The notes under the pieces were generated by a model. That model saw only the letters and a program-made list of their open reading frames with translations. It did no database searches and was not told the DNA's origin. Made by a program: the position numbers and the translations under genes. Below are positions 38,101 to 50,459 of a stretch of DNA of 64,000 bases, piece by piece. Numbering within the stretch: position 1 is the first letter of the stretch; each line of letters begins with the position of its first letter. The DNA lies in the NCBI GenBank assembly GCA_036971475.1, contig JBAIZL010000006.1, positions 94,868,265-94,932,264 of the forward strand. The letters run 5' to 3'. This DNA is from Prosapia bicincta (Eukaryota; Arthropoda; Insecta; Hemiptera; Cercopidae).

Positions 38101-40016
38101 TTGGTAGTGTCACCCTGTGCCAAGACATTCACCTCCCACTGCTATTTGGTCGTGTAACCGTGTCCTAGGAGTTTCATCACCTACTGCTATTTGGTCGTGT
38201 CACCGTGTCCTAGGAGTTTCATCACCTACTGCTATTTGGTCGTGTAACCGTGTCCTAGGAGTTTCATCACCCACTGCTATTTGGTCTTGTCACCGTGTCC
38301 TAGGAGTTTCATCACCCACTGCCATTTGCTCGTGTCACCGTGTGCCAAGAGATTCACCTCCCACTGCTATTTGGTCGTGTCACCGTGTCCTAGGAGTTTC
38401 ATCACCCACTGCCATTTGCTCGTGTCACCGTGTCCTAGGAGTTTCATCACCCACTGCCATTTTGTCGTGTCACCTTGTCCTAGGAGTTTCATCACCCACT
38501 GCCATTTGCTCGTGTCACCGTGTCCTAGGAGTTTCATCACCCACTGCCATTTGCTCGTGTCACCGTGTCCTAGGAGTTTCATCACCCACTGCTATTTGGT
38601 CGTGTCACCTTGTCCTAGGAGTTTCATCACCCACTGCCATTTGCTCGTGTCACCGTGTCCTAGGAGTTTCATCACCCACTGCCATTTGCTCGTGTCACCG
38701 TGTCCTAGGAGTTTCATCACCCACTGCTATTTGGTCGTGTCACCTTGTCCTAGGAGTTTCATCACCCACTGCCATTTGCTCGTGTCACCGTGTCCTAGGA
38801 GTTTCATCACCCACTGCCATTTGCTCGTGTCAACGTGTCCTAGGAGTTTCATCACCCACTGCTATTTGGTCGTGTCACCGTGTCCTAGGAGTTTCATCAC
38901 CCACTGCCATTTGCTCGTGTCACCGTGTCCTAGGAGTTTCATCACCCACTGCCATTTGGTCGTGTCACCTTGTCCTAGGAGTTTCATCACCCACTGCCAT
39001 TTGCTCGTGTCACCGTGTCCTAGGAGTTTCATCACCCACTGCCATTTGCTCGTGTCACCGTGTCCTAGGAGTTTCATCACCCACTGCTATTTGGTCGTGT
39101 CACCTTGTCCTAGGAGTTTCATCACCCACTGCCATTTGCTCGTGTCACCGTGTCCTAGGAGTTTCATCACCCACTGCCATTTGCTCGTGTCACCGTGTCC
39201 TAGGAGTTTCATCACCCACTGCTATTTGGTCGTGTCACCGTGTCCTAGGAGTTTCATCACCCACTGCCATTTGCTCGTGTCACCGTGTCCTAGGAGTTTC
39301 ATCACCCACTGCCATTTGGTCGTGTCACCTTGTCCTAGGAGTTTCATCACCCACTGCCATTTGGTCGTGTCACCGTATCCTAGGAGTTTCATCACCCACA
39401 GCCATTTGCTCGTGTCACCGTGTCCTAGGAGTTTCATCACCCACTGCTATTTGGTCTTGTCACCGTGTCCTAGGAGTTTCATCACCCACTGCCATTTGCT
39501 CGTGTCACCGTGTGCCAAGAGATTCACCTCCCACTGCTATTTGGTCTTGTCACCGTGTCCTAGGAGTTTCATCACCCACTGCCATTTGCTCGTGTCACCG
39601 TGTGCCAAGAGATTCACCTCCCACTGCTATTTGGTCGTGTCACCGTGTCCTAGGAGTTTCATCAGCCACTGCCATTTGCTCGTGTCACCGTGTCCTAGGA
39701 GTTTCATCACCCACTGCCATTTGGTCGTGTCACCTTGTCCTAGGAGTTTCATCACCCACTGCCATTTGGGCGTGTCACCGTCTGCCAGGAGATTCATCAC
39801 CAACTCCCATTTGGTCGTGTCACCGTATCCCAGGAGTTTCATCTTTCACTCCCATTTGGTCTGTCGCTGTGTATCAGGAAATTTATCACCAACTGCCATT
39901 TGGTCGTGTCACTGTGTGCCAGGAAATTCATCTTTGACTGCCATTGTTTCGTGTCTCCGTCTGCCAGGAGATTCACCCCTACAGCTTTTGGGTTGTGTCA
40001 CCTTGTACAGAAGTTT
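35126..40016. repeat. Satellite of 45-bp units, about 108 copies
   Basis: Unit: CACCGTGTCCTAGGAGTTTC, then ATCACCCACTGCTATTTGGT, then CGTGT. The length is almost invariably 45 bp except at the decaying right edge from about 39850. Variants recur non-randomly: a GTGCCAAGAGATTCACCTCC type, a TTTGCTCG type dominant after 38300, and a CCTTGTCC type. In 38490-39220 the pattern repeats every 135 bp (three units). Because 45 is a multiple of three and the unit lacks stops in two plus frames, open frames of about 606 codons (38117-39937) and 589 codons (38281-40050) exist together. They encode 15-residue repeats with no signal peptide, no start context that I trust and no homology that I recognise. 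I treat this as satellite, not protein. Confidence 0.97.
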
Positions 40017-40534
40017 TATCACTTGTACAATAATATCGCGATGCTTTTAATTAGAAACGAATATGTACAAATATTCTTCGTTTATAATAGTTAATCTTCC
40101 TTCTCCTTGGGCTTCTGGGTTTCAACTCACCTGCATTCTCTTGGGCTTGCAGGGGACCACTCCGACTACCCTGTCCGCATGGCTTCCTAAGTACTTATAT
40201 TTATGTCTGTATGTTTACATAATTATTCCTAATACTACATTTTTTTGATAATAATTGCTTTCGAATAACCAAAATTATTTTACATGTCCATTTGTGAGAA
40301 GATTAACTGATTCTGTTTTTCGAACGTCCAATATGCACAAAGGGTTCTATGAATATGTTCTTTATGGTGATTGTACATGGGAAATAGCCAAAGTAGTAAC
40401 AAACATATGTGTACATTATTATTAGGAAGAGAGTTGGGCTGTACAAAGAAAGACAGAAGAAAGTAACTGAAAACGTTCAAAACAGTAAATAATTATATTT
40501 GATACAGTTCTAAACTCAGATACATTACAGCATT
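40017..40534. other. Unassigned sequence
   Basis: Short open frames only, nothing recognised. Confidence 0.4.
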
Positions 40535-40537
40535 TGT

Positions 40538-40918
<381 letters not shown>

Positions 40919-41014
40919 TGTATATTAGACAAATAAATCAACAAATCAATAACACTGAATGACTGAAAATTTTATTTCTTGTTACAATAGTATTGACGGG
41001 TTACTACCACATGA

Positions 41015-41500
41015 CACTGTAATTTTTACGTGCTGCTTTGCTTGAACCTTACTGTAATTTTTACGTGCTGCTTAGCTTGAACCTTACTGTAATTTTTACG
41101 TGCTGCTTTGCTTGAACCTTACTGTAATTTTTACGTGCTGCTTTGCTTGAACCTTACTGTAATTTTTACGTGCTGCTTAGCTTGAACCTTACTGTAATTT
41201 TTACGTGCTGCTTAGCTTGAACCTTACTGTAATTTTTACGTGCTGCTTTGCTTGAACCTTACTGTAATTTTTACGTGCTGCCTTGCTTGAACCTTACTGT
41301 AATTTTTACGTGCTGCCTTGCTTGAACCTTACTGTAATTTTTACGTGCTGCTTTGCTTGAACTTTACTGTAATTTTTACGTGCTGCCTTGCTTGAACCTT
41401 ACTGTAATTTTTACGTGCTGCTTTGCTTGAACCTTACTGTAATTTCTACTTCTGTCTTGCTTGAATCTTACTGTAATTTTGACTGCTTACTGGAATTTTT
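41015..41500. repeat. 35-bp minisatellite, about 13 copies
   Basis: Unit ACTGTAATTTTTACGTGCTG followed by CTTTGCTTGAACCTT, with variants CTTAGC and CCTTGC. Copies are nearly identical until 41440 and decay to the right. Confidence 0.96.
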
Positions 41501-42725
41501 CACCTGGTCGGCACTTTTTTTACTTTTCGGCCTTTTTTCTAGTTATTCTTTACTAAAATTTCGTTTCACTCTTGTTCCCTGCATCTTCTTCCGTACACCC
41601 CGGGCGGATATCTTTCCATCCATGTTTTAAATCAGGTACAGACTATAAATTTATTGTAGGTTAGTTTTGTAAATGCTGTTAAACTTCAGTAGCTTCAGGT
41701 CTGTTCTATTTAGTTTGCTAACATGTTCAATTACGTTTTGTTACAAACCCATTTTGCAAACGGCGTAATTCCGTTCCCCGGGATGTACGTGTGCGTGCAC
41801 GGACGCGGGTTGGTTACATCCCATAAATTTTGATGAAATGGCCGAAAATTTGCCGATCCTAGGCCGGCGGTTAAAGCAAGCAGAATTTTAATGGCTCTGG
41901 TGGCAGCTAAATCAAAATAAACAATTGTAATATAATTTTCTGCCATTACATTTATTCTAACTTATACTAAACAGTAATTCATCATAATCTAAATACCTTT
42001 ACAATCATACTACTTTCTTTTTTTAATTTTTGTATAAGTTAATTTTTACATACTTCTCTATAGCTACAGTATCGCCTAAACCGATACTAAATTGTATTAG
42101 GCACTTGAAATTTTTCTGTGTAACAAAGTAAATAAAATCAAAAGTACAATGTGATTCCGTTGCATGGTGAAGTGAAAAACACCAAACTAAAACACTTGTT
42201 GAGTTCTCTTTTCTAATGTTCAACTGGAGGTCGTGGTTGGGCCTGCGGTGTAAAAAGTATTTGGTTTACGCTACAGCTCCGACACAGATGGCGAAAAAAT
42301 CAAATCGTTTATTTGTACTGTAAGTGTGTAATTTTCGAATTGTTCTACTCTAAATTAGCTAAGAAAGTTTCTTTCATATTGCGGCGCTCATGAGGCGCAA
42401 ACGGGGAAGAGGAAGATCACGACTCAGCACCAGATAATTAGCCTACCACTGCTAGACTTATTCCTGAGGACGGTCCTAAAGTAGGAAATGAGGGGAATAT
42501 AGTCTTACTTCTATGTTGTGTTGGCTCTGATATCTCCTCTAAGGTTGTATATTTTTATTTCCCATTTTAATTTATTATTCTGTAAAGTTTCTTAAGCCAT
42601 ACGCTTTTTAAATGTTTTGAAAATATTTTCTCACGAACGGAGATTATCCAAAATGTTCTCTAGAGTTTTCATAATGACAAACTCAATTAAAAATTTGAAT
42701 GATGAGTTTCGTAATTGACCTTAAA
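41501..42725. other. Unassigned sequence
   Basis: A 71-codon minus-strand frame at 41731-41946 is not bounded by convincing splice sites and has no recognised domain. Confidence 0.4.
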
Positions 42726-42727
42726 AC

Positions 42728-43308
42728 ATATATATATATATATATATTCCCCAATGTATATATGCATCTTATGGACGCTTATACCGCTGAAAAGAAGGTA
42801 GTGGGATTTGCAGGACTTGCTTAACATATTCTCAGGATGGTTCATGTGTAGATAGCCGCAGAGGCAGTTTAGGATGCTTCAAACACCCATGTAAGTATGT
42901 ATGTGTATGTATGTATGCATATATCTTATGAAGGCCTAAACTGCTGAAAAGAAGTTAATGAAATTTGGAGGGATTGTTTAACATTTTCCCGGGTTGGTTA
43001 GAGTGAAAATTGGTGCAGATCTAAACCCACGATTTCTCCCCAGAGGCCTTGGATTGTTCAGGGTACAACTTTCCATAAGTCTAATGTTAAAATATATATT
43101 TGCATAGCCTACTAGCGTTACTCAATTAATTTCCAAAATTATAAAAGTTATATAAAAATAAAAATGCATTGTTTTAAATTGCAAAATTCTATGTACAGTT
43201 ATAAATATGTTAGATTTGTTTTTCTTATTGGAAAATAATTAATAATTTTTTATTTTCCATTATAAAATTATGATTTCGGGCGCTGCAACGTGAGCCGGGT
43301 AATGCTAG
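42728..43308 (+). mobile_element. Helitron-like remnant, 3' end
   Basis: Two diverged direct repeats (42758-42850 and 42917-43012) with the pattern CTTATGGACG/CTTATGAAGG, CCGCTGAAAAGAAG and then a GAAATTTGG-like block resemble the repeated leader of arthropod Helitrons. The right edge reads GAGCCGGGTAATGCTAGT, ending in CTAG at 43305-43308 before T, as Helitron 3' ends do. No Rep/helicase is present and a clear terminal hairpin is not obvious, so this stays a moderate call. Confidence 0.5.
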
Positions 43309-43619
43309 TATAGTATAAAGCGAACTTATAAACACATTTCGTGGACAGTTGAGGGCGTTAGTAGAAAGTACAAAATAGATAAAGACATTCTAAAGTTTCT
43401 GTCTTCGCCGCGAGCTACAGGATGTGTTGGGTAACTTCAAGTGATAATACAAGATTGGAGTATTATGCTCCAAATTCGAAAAATCTTTTTGTAATTATAT
43501 TCTTTATGATTTTATGTAGTAGGTTATGTTGTTCGATCAATAACTTGTTTTGACACATAATGAAATATTACCATCTCCTTAAAATAATTTATAATCATTT
43601 AGAGATTAAATTAAAATAA

Positions 43620-43801
43620 TATATAACTGGCAAAAACATAACTAAATTTATTGTTGTATTTTATTGAATGATTTTGGCAGTTCCTTACCTGAAATGACCC
43701 TGTTCTTCAGAAGATTTGGATAAGGTTGTGTCGAAAAGTGAAATTTGGAAGATTGGTCAAGACGAAGAACTTGAAGGCGGGAAGACTTTCATTTCAGCAA
43801 C
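43620..43801 (-). CDS. Candidate gene, exon 5 (terminal, with 3' UTR)
   Basis: A polypyrimidine tract and CAG precede 43801 on the minus strand. Entered in phase 0, as exon 4 would leave it, the frame reads VAEMKVFPPSSSSS and stops at TGA (43759-43757). Two AATAAA signals follow on the same strand at 43665-43660 and 43652-43647, which fits a transcript end near 43620-43640. A CAG/GTAAGG donor-like site at 43689/43688 could instead make this an internal exon, but no frame stays open across it from 43801. On the plus strand the same interval is open from a CAG at 43710, so the strand is not certain. Confidence 0.4.
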
Positions 43802-44117
43802 CTGTGAAAGGAAATAATTCTTTAAAATACATTTTAATATGATTTATCAGTTTTTTTATACATCAATTTTCTTTTTATAATGTTTTTAACCGAAAAGGAG
43901 GAGGTTTTGAATTCGATCCGTAAGTTTTTTCGTCGATAACTTGGGAAGTATTTAACCGATCAAAGTGATTTTGCTTACACATGAAAGAGGAAACCTTCCC
44001 TGTGGTTCCATTATAGTTACATGCGAATCCGTCTGATTTGGGAACAATAATTCGCCATTTCAAATGTAAAAGAAAATCATGTTATTAATTTTTTTTTTAA
44101 TAACGATTATACATGTT

Positions 44118-44122
<5 letters not shown>

Positions 44123-44150
<28 letters not shown>
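44123..44150. repeat. Short (TA)n microsatellite
   Basis: About 14 TA units in otherwise AT-rich intergenic sequence downstream of the candidate gene's exon 4. Confidence 0.9.
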
Positions 44151-44154
<4 letters not shown>

Positions 44155-44371
44155 TTATAATAAAATGTTCGTCTCGATGATTTTTTTAATGTAAAATAGG
44201 ATTTAGTAAAACATAATAACAGTATTTAGTAAAAAAAGTAAATGCAAAAGCTAAACTTTATGTTTGTAAACAATTGACGCACAAAGTATAAGTGTTTTCA
44301 TTCTCAATACGCTGCAGTAGGTAGTTCTTATCACCATTATACATTTAAAGCACAAGCAAGGTGAAATTTTA

Positions 44372-44750
44372 GTTCGACGACTCACTGAACTGAACAAATT
44401 AGACAACTCACTGAACTAATAAGTTTAGACGACTCACTCAACTGATCTTGTCAGACCACTCACTTAACTAATTAGATTAGACGACACATTGAACTGATCA
44501 GTTAAGGCGGCTCACTGAACTGATCAGATTAGACAACTCACTGAAGTAATCAGTTTAGACGACTCACTCAACTGATCTCGTCAGACCACTCACTTAACTA
44601 ATTAGATTAGACGACACATTGAACTGATCAGTTAAGGCGGCTCACTGAACTGATCAGATTAGACAACTCACTGAAGTAATCAGTTTAGACGACTCGCTGA
44701 ACTGAACAGTTTAGACGACACACAAAACTAATCAGTTTAGATAAACCCAT
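44372..44750. repeat. 26-bp minisatellite with 130-bp higher-order unit
   Basis: Consensus CAGTTTAGACGACTCACTGA followed by ACTGAT; about 14 diverged copies. Five successive types (CAGTTAAGGCGG, CAGATTAGACAA, CAGTTTAGACGA, CTCGTCAGACCA, TAGATTAGACGA) recur together every 130 bp. It lies within the predicted intron between exons 4 and 5 of the candidate gene. Confidence 0.93.
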
Positions 44751-44879
44751 CAGTAATACTCAGTCATGATGAAGAATTTCTTATTGAAACTTGTTTGAGG
44801 AAGAAATTATCGAATACGAGTTGTTCGTTGTTTTTAATTACCGGTTCTCACAGTTTTTGTATATTTTTGTATAATATGA

Positions 44880-45500
44880 GCGATAACCGCTAGAAGCTCA
44901 TGGCAACCGTACACCGACGGTAAGGTATTGCTTGTGTTCGCTCTTCTGGTGTGAACAATGCATCAAGCCAAGGAATTCCTTGCAGCAAGAGGACAGATCC
45001 ACCTGTGTTGATTAAAGAACGTACTCTGCAAAGATCAGTTGTACTCGCTATTCAGCTGAATTTTTTCTCTGTTGGATAACCACAGGATGTTATACGCTAA
45101 GTCACTGTACACTATACATGGGTGTATCAGACTCTGAAAGTTTTGTCTTTTGTAAGGAGCGGAGTAACGAGATTCCCCTTGACTGAATTTCCTTGTGAAT
45201 GAGTTCAGAATTGGTTGCTGGCAAAACTGTCATAGCTTTAGGTTCTGTCCCTTACAATAACTAACTTACACAATCTGTTGCACACACTAAGTAACTGAAC
45301 ACTATACATGGATGTACGAACTATCATGGATGGGCAAGAAGAAACACTAACGAGAATAGTTTCGCGCAGATACGGAAGTGCAACATACAGTAATTATACT
45401 AACAACAAATTATTGCAAAATATTAGTTTATTTTTTCAACACAGTACTTTCAAAAACTTACAAAGAGTAAATTGCCGAATGAATTCAACGTAACCATACA
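44880..45500. other. Unassigned sequence with two short direct repeats
   Basis: CTAAGTCACTGTACACTATA (45099) and CTAAGTAACTGAACACTATA (45287) begin 30-bp near-copies 188 bp apart. No LTR structure or polymerase is seen nearby. Confidence 0.45.
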
Positions 45501-45704
45501 GCTAAGCGTAGATAAGAAAAGTTCAAACACTACGGACCCAACGCTTTCCCTAGCAAAGAATTGATAACAAGGCACATGGCATTGGATGGATAAGCTCAAA
45601 ACTCAACATAACTGCTACGACTGACAAATCTACCGCACTCTAGCAACGCTAAAACAGAACGGAAGATTATATTTACTTAGAGTATATATTAAATTTGTGC
45701 TTAC

Positions 45705-45748
45705 CTCCACCAGAAGCCGTTCCAAACCTCGAAGCCAGGACGTGGCTT
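45705..45748 (-). CDS. Candidate gene, exon 4 (44 bp, NAGNAG acceptor)
   Basis: A pyrimidine-rich tract ending CAGAAG precedes the exon and GTAAGC follows GTGGAG at its end. The tandem acceptor allows a start at 45748 or 45745. Joined to exon 2 it continues in frame as (E)ATSWLRGLERLLVE and leaves in phase 0 into exon 5. Joined to exon 3 through the first acceptor it creates a stop across the junction (T+AA); through the second acceptor the frame stays open. Product family not recognised. Confidence 0.42.
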
Positions 45749-46448
45749 CTGAAAAAAAGAAAATAGAAACTGTCTTAAACATTGATCGTAGCGTAATCAA
45801 TTGAAAACGAAATCCAGATAAATCCATAAATCCATTTTATTTTTACAGTCTAAATAATAATTTACATAGAATTTATAAAAAATAATCCACTAATATATTT
45901 TTAAGAAATTAAATGCATTTTTACGTTACTGATATATAGATCAGTAGATTTATAGCTAGATAAATATATGGTCGATTAGATAGTCAACTACATATATAGG
46001 CCTATATACAAAGAGAGAGGGAGTTAAATTTAATTATTTTGAAGTGATTATCTCTTGCAAAATTAAAGTTCATTTGTGTTGAATCTATTAAGATTTACAT
46101 AACGGAATAATGCACACAAATTAAGCCCTATATTATTTAGAGGTTGGGTTATCCACTCTCAGGCCAAGGAGAGGAAAAGGGTAACCCATCGCTACAAAAT
46201 TTTGTCGTTCTTTTCAAATAACTGTAATTATTTTTTAATTTATACTAACTGTAGGCTATCTTGTTGTAATTCAGAAAGGACTTATAAATAACAATTGACT
46301 TATGTAAACAGGTAATATAAACACAAATTTTCTTCATAGAACAACATGAAGAATTTAATGAAACGATCAGGATGATAAATAAATATGGCAAGCTTTCCTG
46401 CTACACTAATATATATAACGATATTAAGGGCGAACAAAGAATACTTAC

Positions 46449-46679
46449 AAAAGGACAGAGTCCTGCGTAAAACAGGAGCTCGTAATTTTGGTGGGAATAG
46501 CGCAATATCACTTGCAGACAATAATTTGGATGTGTGTGTGACGCTGTCCCGTTCCGCCTCCGCCTCTTCTTCCTCGGGAATGGCGTCAAGTGTAGGTGTG
46601 TACATTAAACTGGGGTGTCCAAAATCATACAACCTTTCCAAATGTAAGATGTAGCTCAAGTAACTTTCATTGTGAGTCT
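46449..46679 (-). CDS. Candidate gene, exon 3 (231 bp, phase 1-1)
   Basis: The acceptor is TTGTTGCCCATTTTCAG and the donor GTAAGTATTC. The exon is 77 codons long, open throughout, and symmetric in phase, so it could be skipped without a frame change. It encodes ETHNESYLSYILHLERLYD, then an acidic block EEEEAEAERD after YTPTLDAIP, then SKLLSASDIALFPPKLRAPV and LRRTLSF. The mixture of acidic low complexity and Ser/Pro-rich sequence suggests a disordered cytoplasmic region. Codon use is unlike the AT-rich surroundings (GCG, GAG, GAC), which supports coding. I do not recognise the family. Confidence 0.6.
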
Positions 46680-46951
46680 CTGAAAATGGGCAACAAATTA
46701 AATAAACCCTTGCAATATATCTACATTTAAAAAACATTATTCTGAGAAATACAATTTATAATATAAATAACTCTAATCATTTGGCATGGGATACAAGTTT
46801 AACAAACAGTGTAGCCATAAACCTGTCCATCATGATAGTAATACTTATAGAGACTATTTACCCATTGTGACAGGCTGTGGGGTTATAAGGGTTGCCAAAA
46901 AATGTAATATGTGGACTTTCGAAAAGACTTTAAACCATGTCGCAATGACGT

Positions 46952-46954
<3 letters not shown>

Positions 46955-46984
<30 letters not shown>

Positions 46985-47000
46985 GTATATGTATATATGC
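46955..47000. repeat. (TATG)n microsatellite
   Basis: A short, imperfect TATG/TATA array within the intron between exons 2 and 3. Confidence 0.85.
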
Positions 47001-49117
47001 TGTTTTTGCGATAATTTTTAAAATACTGGTGAATAAAGTTTTGTTTACCAAATCTTTAAATTCTTCTTTTTAATGTATTTCTTAATGGCAACATTTTAGG
47101 TAATGCATTCAGTCTAGCTTCACTGTCTTTTACAATCGGTAACTTTTAGGAAAAAACTGGGAAGGGGAGAGAGAGGGAGGGAGAGAGAGAGAGAGAGAAT
47201 GAAGGACGCGAGACGCTATAGTTAAAAATAATACAAATGCTCAAATATCAAAATATGCATTTATTAAAAATTATCTATTTTTCTAGTGTTAAAAAATATA
47301 TAAAAATGTTAGTAGGCCTAATAAACAAGATTTCTCATTTTATTCAATCTCCTGTACCTTTCACGCGTATTGCCAAGTCTTATTACATATATTACAATCT
47401 CAATAAAACAAAGGTGCAGATTTGTTACTTTAAGTGATCTTATAAAAGTGCACTTTTTAAATCTGTCAAATTATATTTTCATTTTTTGCAAAAAATGCAT
47501 GGGTTTTTGTTTTTAAAATAATGTTGCTGTGAAAAATGGGTTTGTTAAAACTATTTTTTATATAATCAACAAGACTAGGTAACAAAATCCATCGACTAAC
47601 AAAATGGTGTCATTTTACACAGATTCCTTTTTAATATTTATACAGTATCGTGCATCCGTGAATCGGCGGTTCTAAAACTCTTAAACTCTGAGAGTTTCGT
47701 GACCAATATCACCCAGAAACATTAGGAAGGTAATGAAACGCGGCCACAATTAGCCATCATAAAGTTTGGGGAAAGACAGAATTTTAATACTTTTGTCTTA
47801 CTAATTATATATTATTTTAATACTTTCTAAAAATTTAACAATTTGCATCAACAAAATACTGAAAATAAATGCAATATCATAAACAATTACTTTTTATAAT
47901 TACATATGTCTCCAAATAAAGGAAGTAAAGAGTTAGGTAATTTTTTGTTGTGTTTCTTATGTAAAAGTTGAAGTTGTGAAAATTTTCATTTCAAACAAGA
48001 AAATGCATGAGAAAATTTAAATGGTAAGCTCATATAAACCCCATAAAATAAATTTTATAATAAAGAACCAGTTCTTAAAACATGACGGGTGGTCCACATT
48101 ATCAAGGAGGCTTTGAATTAGGAGGGAGTCATCTCCAAATAACTTTATTTTGTTGCTTTGACAAAACCTTTTTACACAAATAACAAAATACACATAACTT
48201 AGTACGTACATGTATTTAATGATGCGCTGTAATCAAAATCTATTATTGTAGTCTAATAATTCCTGTCAAAAGTTAACTAAGAGAGGAGAATGAAAGATTA
48301 TGAACCATATACCCGTATATTTAAGTTAGGGATAGAATTAGGAACTCTGCAAAAACCTTTTAATCCTATGATTACTAAATTTAACTAATATCTTGAGATA
48401 ATGTTGTGAAATTAGTTCTGTTGAGTACAGCTGCTTTAAAATAATTAAATAATATGTTTAAATCAATCTCTTTTATTTAAATTAGGATGTTTCAGTTTTC
48501 GAAGAAATTATAAGGTAATAGGTGTAGATAACAATTATCTAAAACTCATGTCAAAGTAATTCCTGTGATAACCAAAATAAAAATTATTCTACAATTTTTA
48601 ACTAGAAATGAGAAAATAATCGTGTAACATTATTAAATTTATTTAATTAAATTTCTATATTCAATAATACAAATGGTTTTCTGTCAAAGAAAAGGGTTGC
48701 AAAGATTAAAAAAACGTTATACCCTAGAGTATAAATATAAATAAATAAGTTGCAGATTAACTTGGTCGTGTTTACATAAATATCAAGGATTTGTTCCAAT
48801 GGAAGATACTTTTGAACACACCACAGGAATTGGAAAAATTAGGTTTGAATTAATTTTAACCAGGCCAGACTTGAACCTTCCAAGCAATTATCAATAGTCA
48901 TCAGTCCTCCAAAGTCTGATTAATTAAGTTACCAAACTCCTTGAGTAGCTGGTTTCTGATAGGGTCTAGGTATGTATAAGACACACCATCACAACATACC
49001 CAATACACAGACGTTTTATATAAAATATTATTAAACGTTAGAGGGGTCGAAATAAAGTTGGAGGTGGTTGGGTGACTGCAGGAGGCTGTAAGGAGGGGCA
49101 GTGTCAGTGTGTATGTG
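47001..49117. other. Intronic or intergenic AT-rich DNA
   Basis: Within the predicted intron between exons 2 and 3. A GA-rich microsatellite is at 47165-47200. No further exon is bounded by paired splice sites that I trust. Confidence 0.45.
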
Positions 49118-49283
<166 letters not shown>

Positions 49284-49842
49284 ATTCAGGGTAAAATCGA
49301 AATCATGGATCATAAAAATTAGCTGAAGAAAAAAAGGACAGCCAGTTTTTTGAGAAACCATTTTAGTTTAAGTATTTTAGAAATTTACATTTAATACGAC
49401 ATAGGAAGAAACAAGAAACCAGTAGAACAGGGGGAAAGCAGATCTGGTAAATGTTTCTCTAATAATATATATTATATCTCAGATGTGTATCGTAAACATG
49501 CATATTTAAAAGTGTAATCTAAGAAGAAACTAATCTCATAATAACTACAATGCTATTGAAAAAATAACAATGGATAATACCAAGACAGTGAATAAATATT
49601 TTCATTCTGAAGTAAAAGTTACTAAAGAAAAGGTGTAAGAGTATGGATCAGGCCCAAAATTATATGGAGATGGCAAACTATATTCGAAATGAAAAGGTAA
49701 TGCGTTATCATATTACATTAGAAAGAGGGGGTGATGGATTTTATACCAATGCCGAGAAACTCATTTCTGTGACTAATATCAATTTAGCAGAGTAGCTTAT
49801 GAAGCGTAATTATATATGATTGAGGTTTGGTAATCTACTTAC

Positions 49843-49935
49843 CGTAGTATCGGATGTGAGGTCCTGGTGTAGCGTCAGTGTGTGTAGCAACATCTGGTGT
49901 AGGAACGTCGTGTTCGGCAAAGTCAACTTCCTTCA
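49843..49935 (-). CDS. Candidate gene, exon 2 (93 bp, phase 1-1)
   Basis: An acceptor ending TTTTAG and a perfect donor GTAAGT bound 31 codons reading VKEVDFAEHDVPTPDVATHT then DATPGPHIRYY. It joins exons 1 and 3 in a single frame. The sequence is acidic and Thr/Pro-rich with no recognised domain. The intron to exon 3 is about 3.2 kb and contains the (TG)n array at 49118; the intron to exon 1 is 485 bp. Confidence 0.6.
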
Positions 49936-50420
49936 CTAAAACATGTAAACCATTTTACTTATATTTCTTTAGACACGTTATGCTTCAAATAGGTCCAATG
50001 TGTGTTACGAATACATAATAACCTAACTTTTATTTCCCAGAGGTAAACGTCTTTTTAGAGTTGATTTGTAGACAAAATTTATTAAATTCAAAGATCCAAC
50101 ACAAATAAGACCATATATAAATGTAGACCTACAGTATTTTAAAATTAGTATGCATGCTTTGGTTCTGATTTTTCGTTTAATTTTATTTATTTTATACTTC
50201 GAAATAAAAGTACAGGGAGATCGACCTGCAAGAATTTCGGAATGGCACAAGGAACGCTTGAAAAGGCGGCCTAAATGTTGGAAATGTTTTCACAAGAACA
50301 AGACGTGAAAAAGGACGTATATAGCCTCTGAACACGCTTTAAAACTATATAATTGAAAAATTATGCTTTAGTACAAATACTAGAATAGTTAAGTTCAAGA
50401 TAAAAGTTTAAGAGCCTTAC

Positions 50421-50459
50421 CTTCTTCTTCCTTCTTCTTGGCGCAGAAGCAGCACGTGA
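50421..50459 (-). CDS. Candidate gene, exon 1 seen (39 bp microexon, phase 1-1)
   Basis: The acceptor CTTGCTGTTACAG and donor GTAAGG bound 13 codons encoding TCCFCAKKKEEE. A Cys cluster followed by Lys and Glu runs is typical of the inner border of a transmembrane helix, where the cysteines may be palmitoylated; the helix itself would be on an upstream exon not identified here. This is the most 5' exon I can support; the rest of the gene lies at higher coordinates or outside the window. A synaptotagmin-like or other single-pass membrane protein is possible but unproven. Confidence 0.5.

Noticed and set aside
38117..40050. Long open frames of about 600 codons in the 45-bp array
   Set aside because: Two frames are open at once only because 45 is a multiple of three and the unit lacks stops; there is no domain, signal or splice support.
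41731..41946. 71-codon minus-strand frame as a gene
   Set aside because: No domain, no paired splice sites, no homologue I recognise.
45099..45316. Pair of 30-bp direct repeats as LTRs
   Set aside because: Too short and too close together, with no TG..CA ends, primer site or polymerase between them.
48017..48211. 64-codon minus-strand frame as an extra exon of the candidate gene
   Set aside because: Not bounded by an acceptor and donor in a compatible phase.
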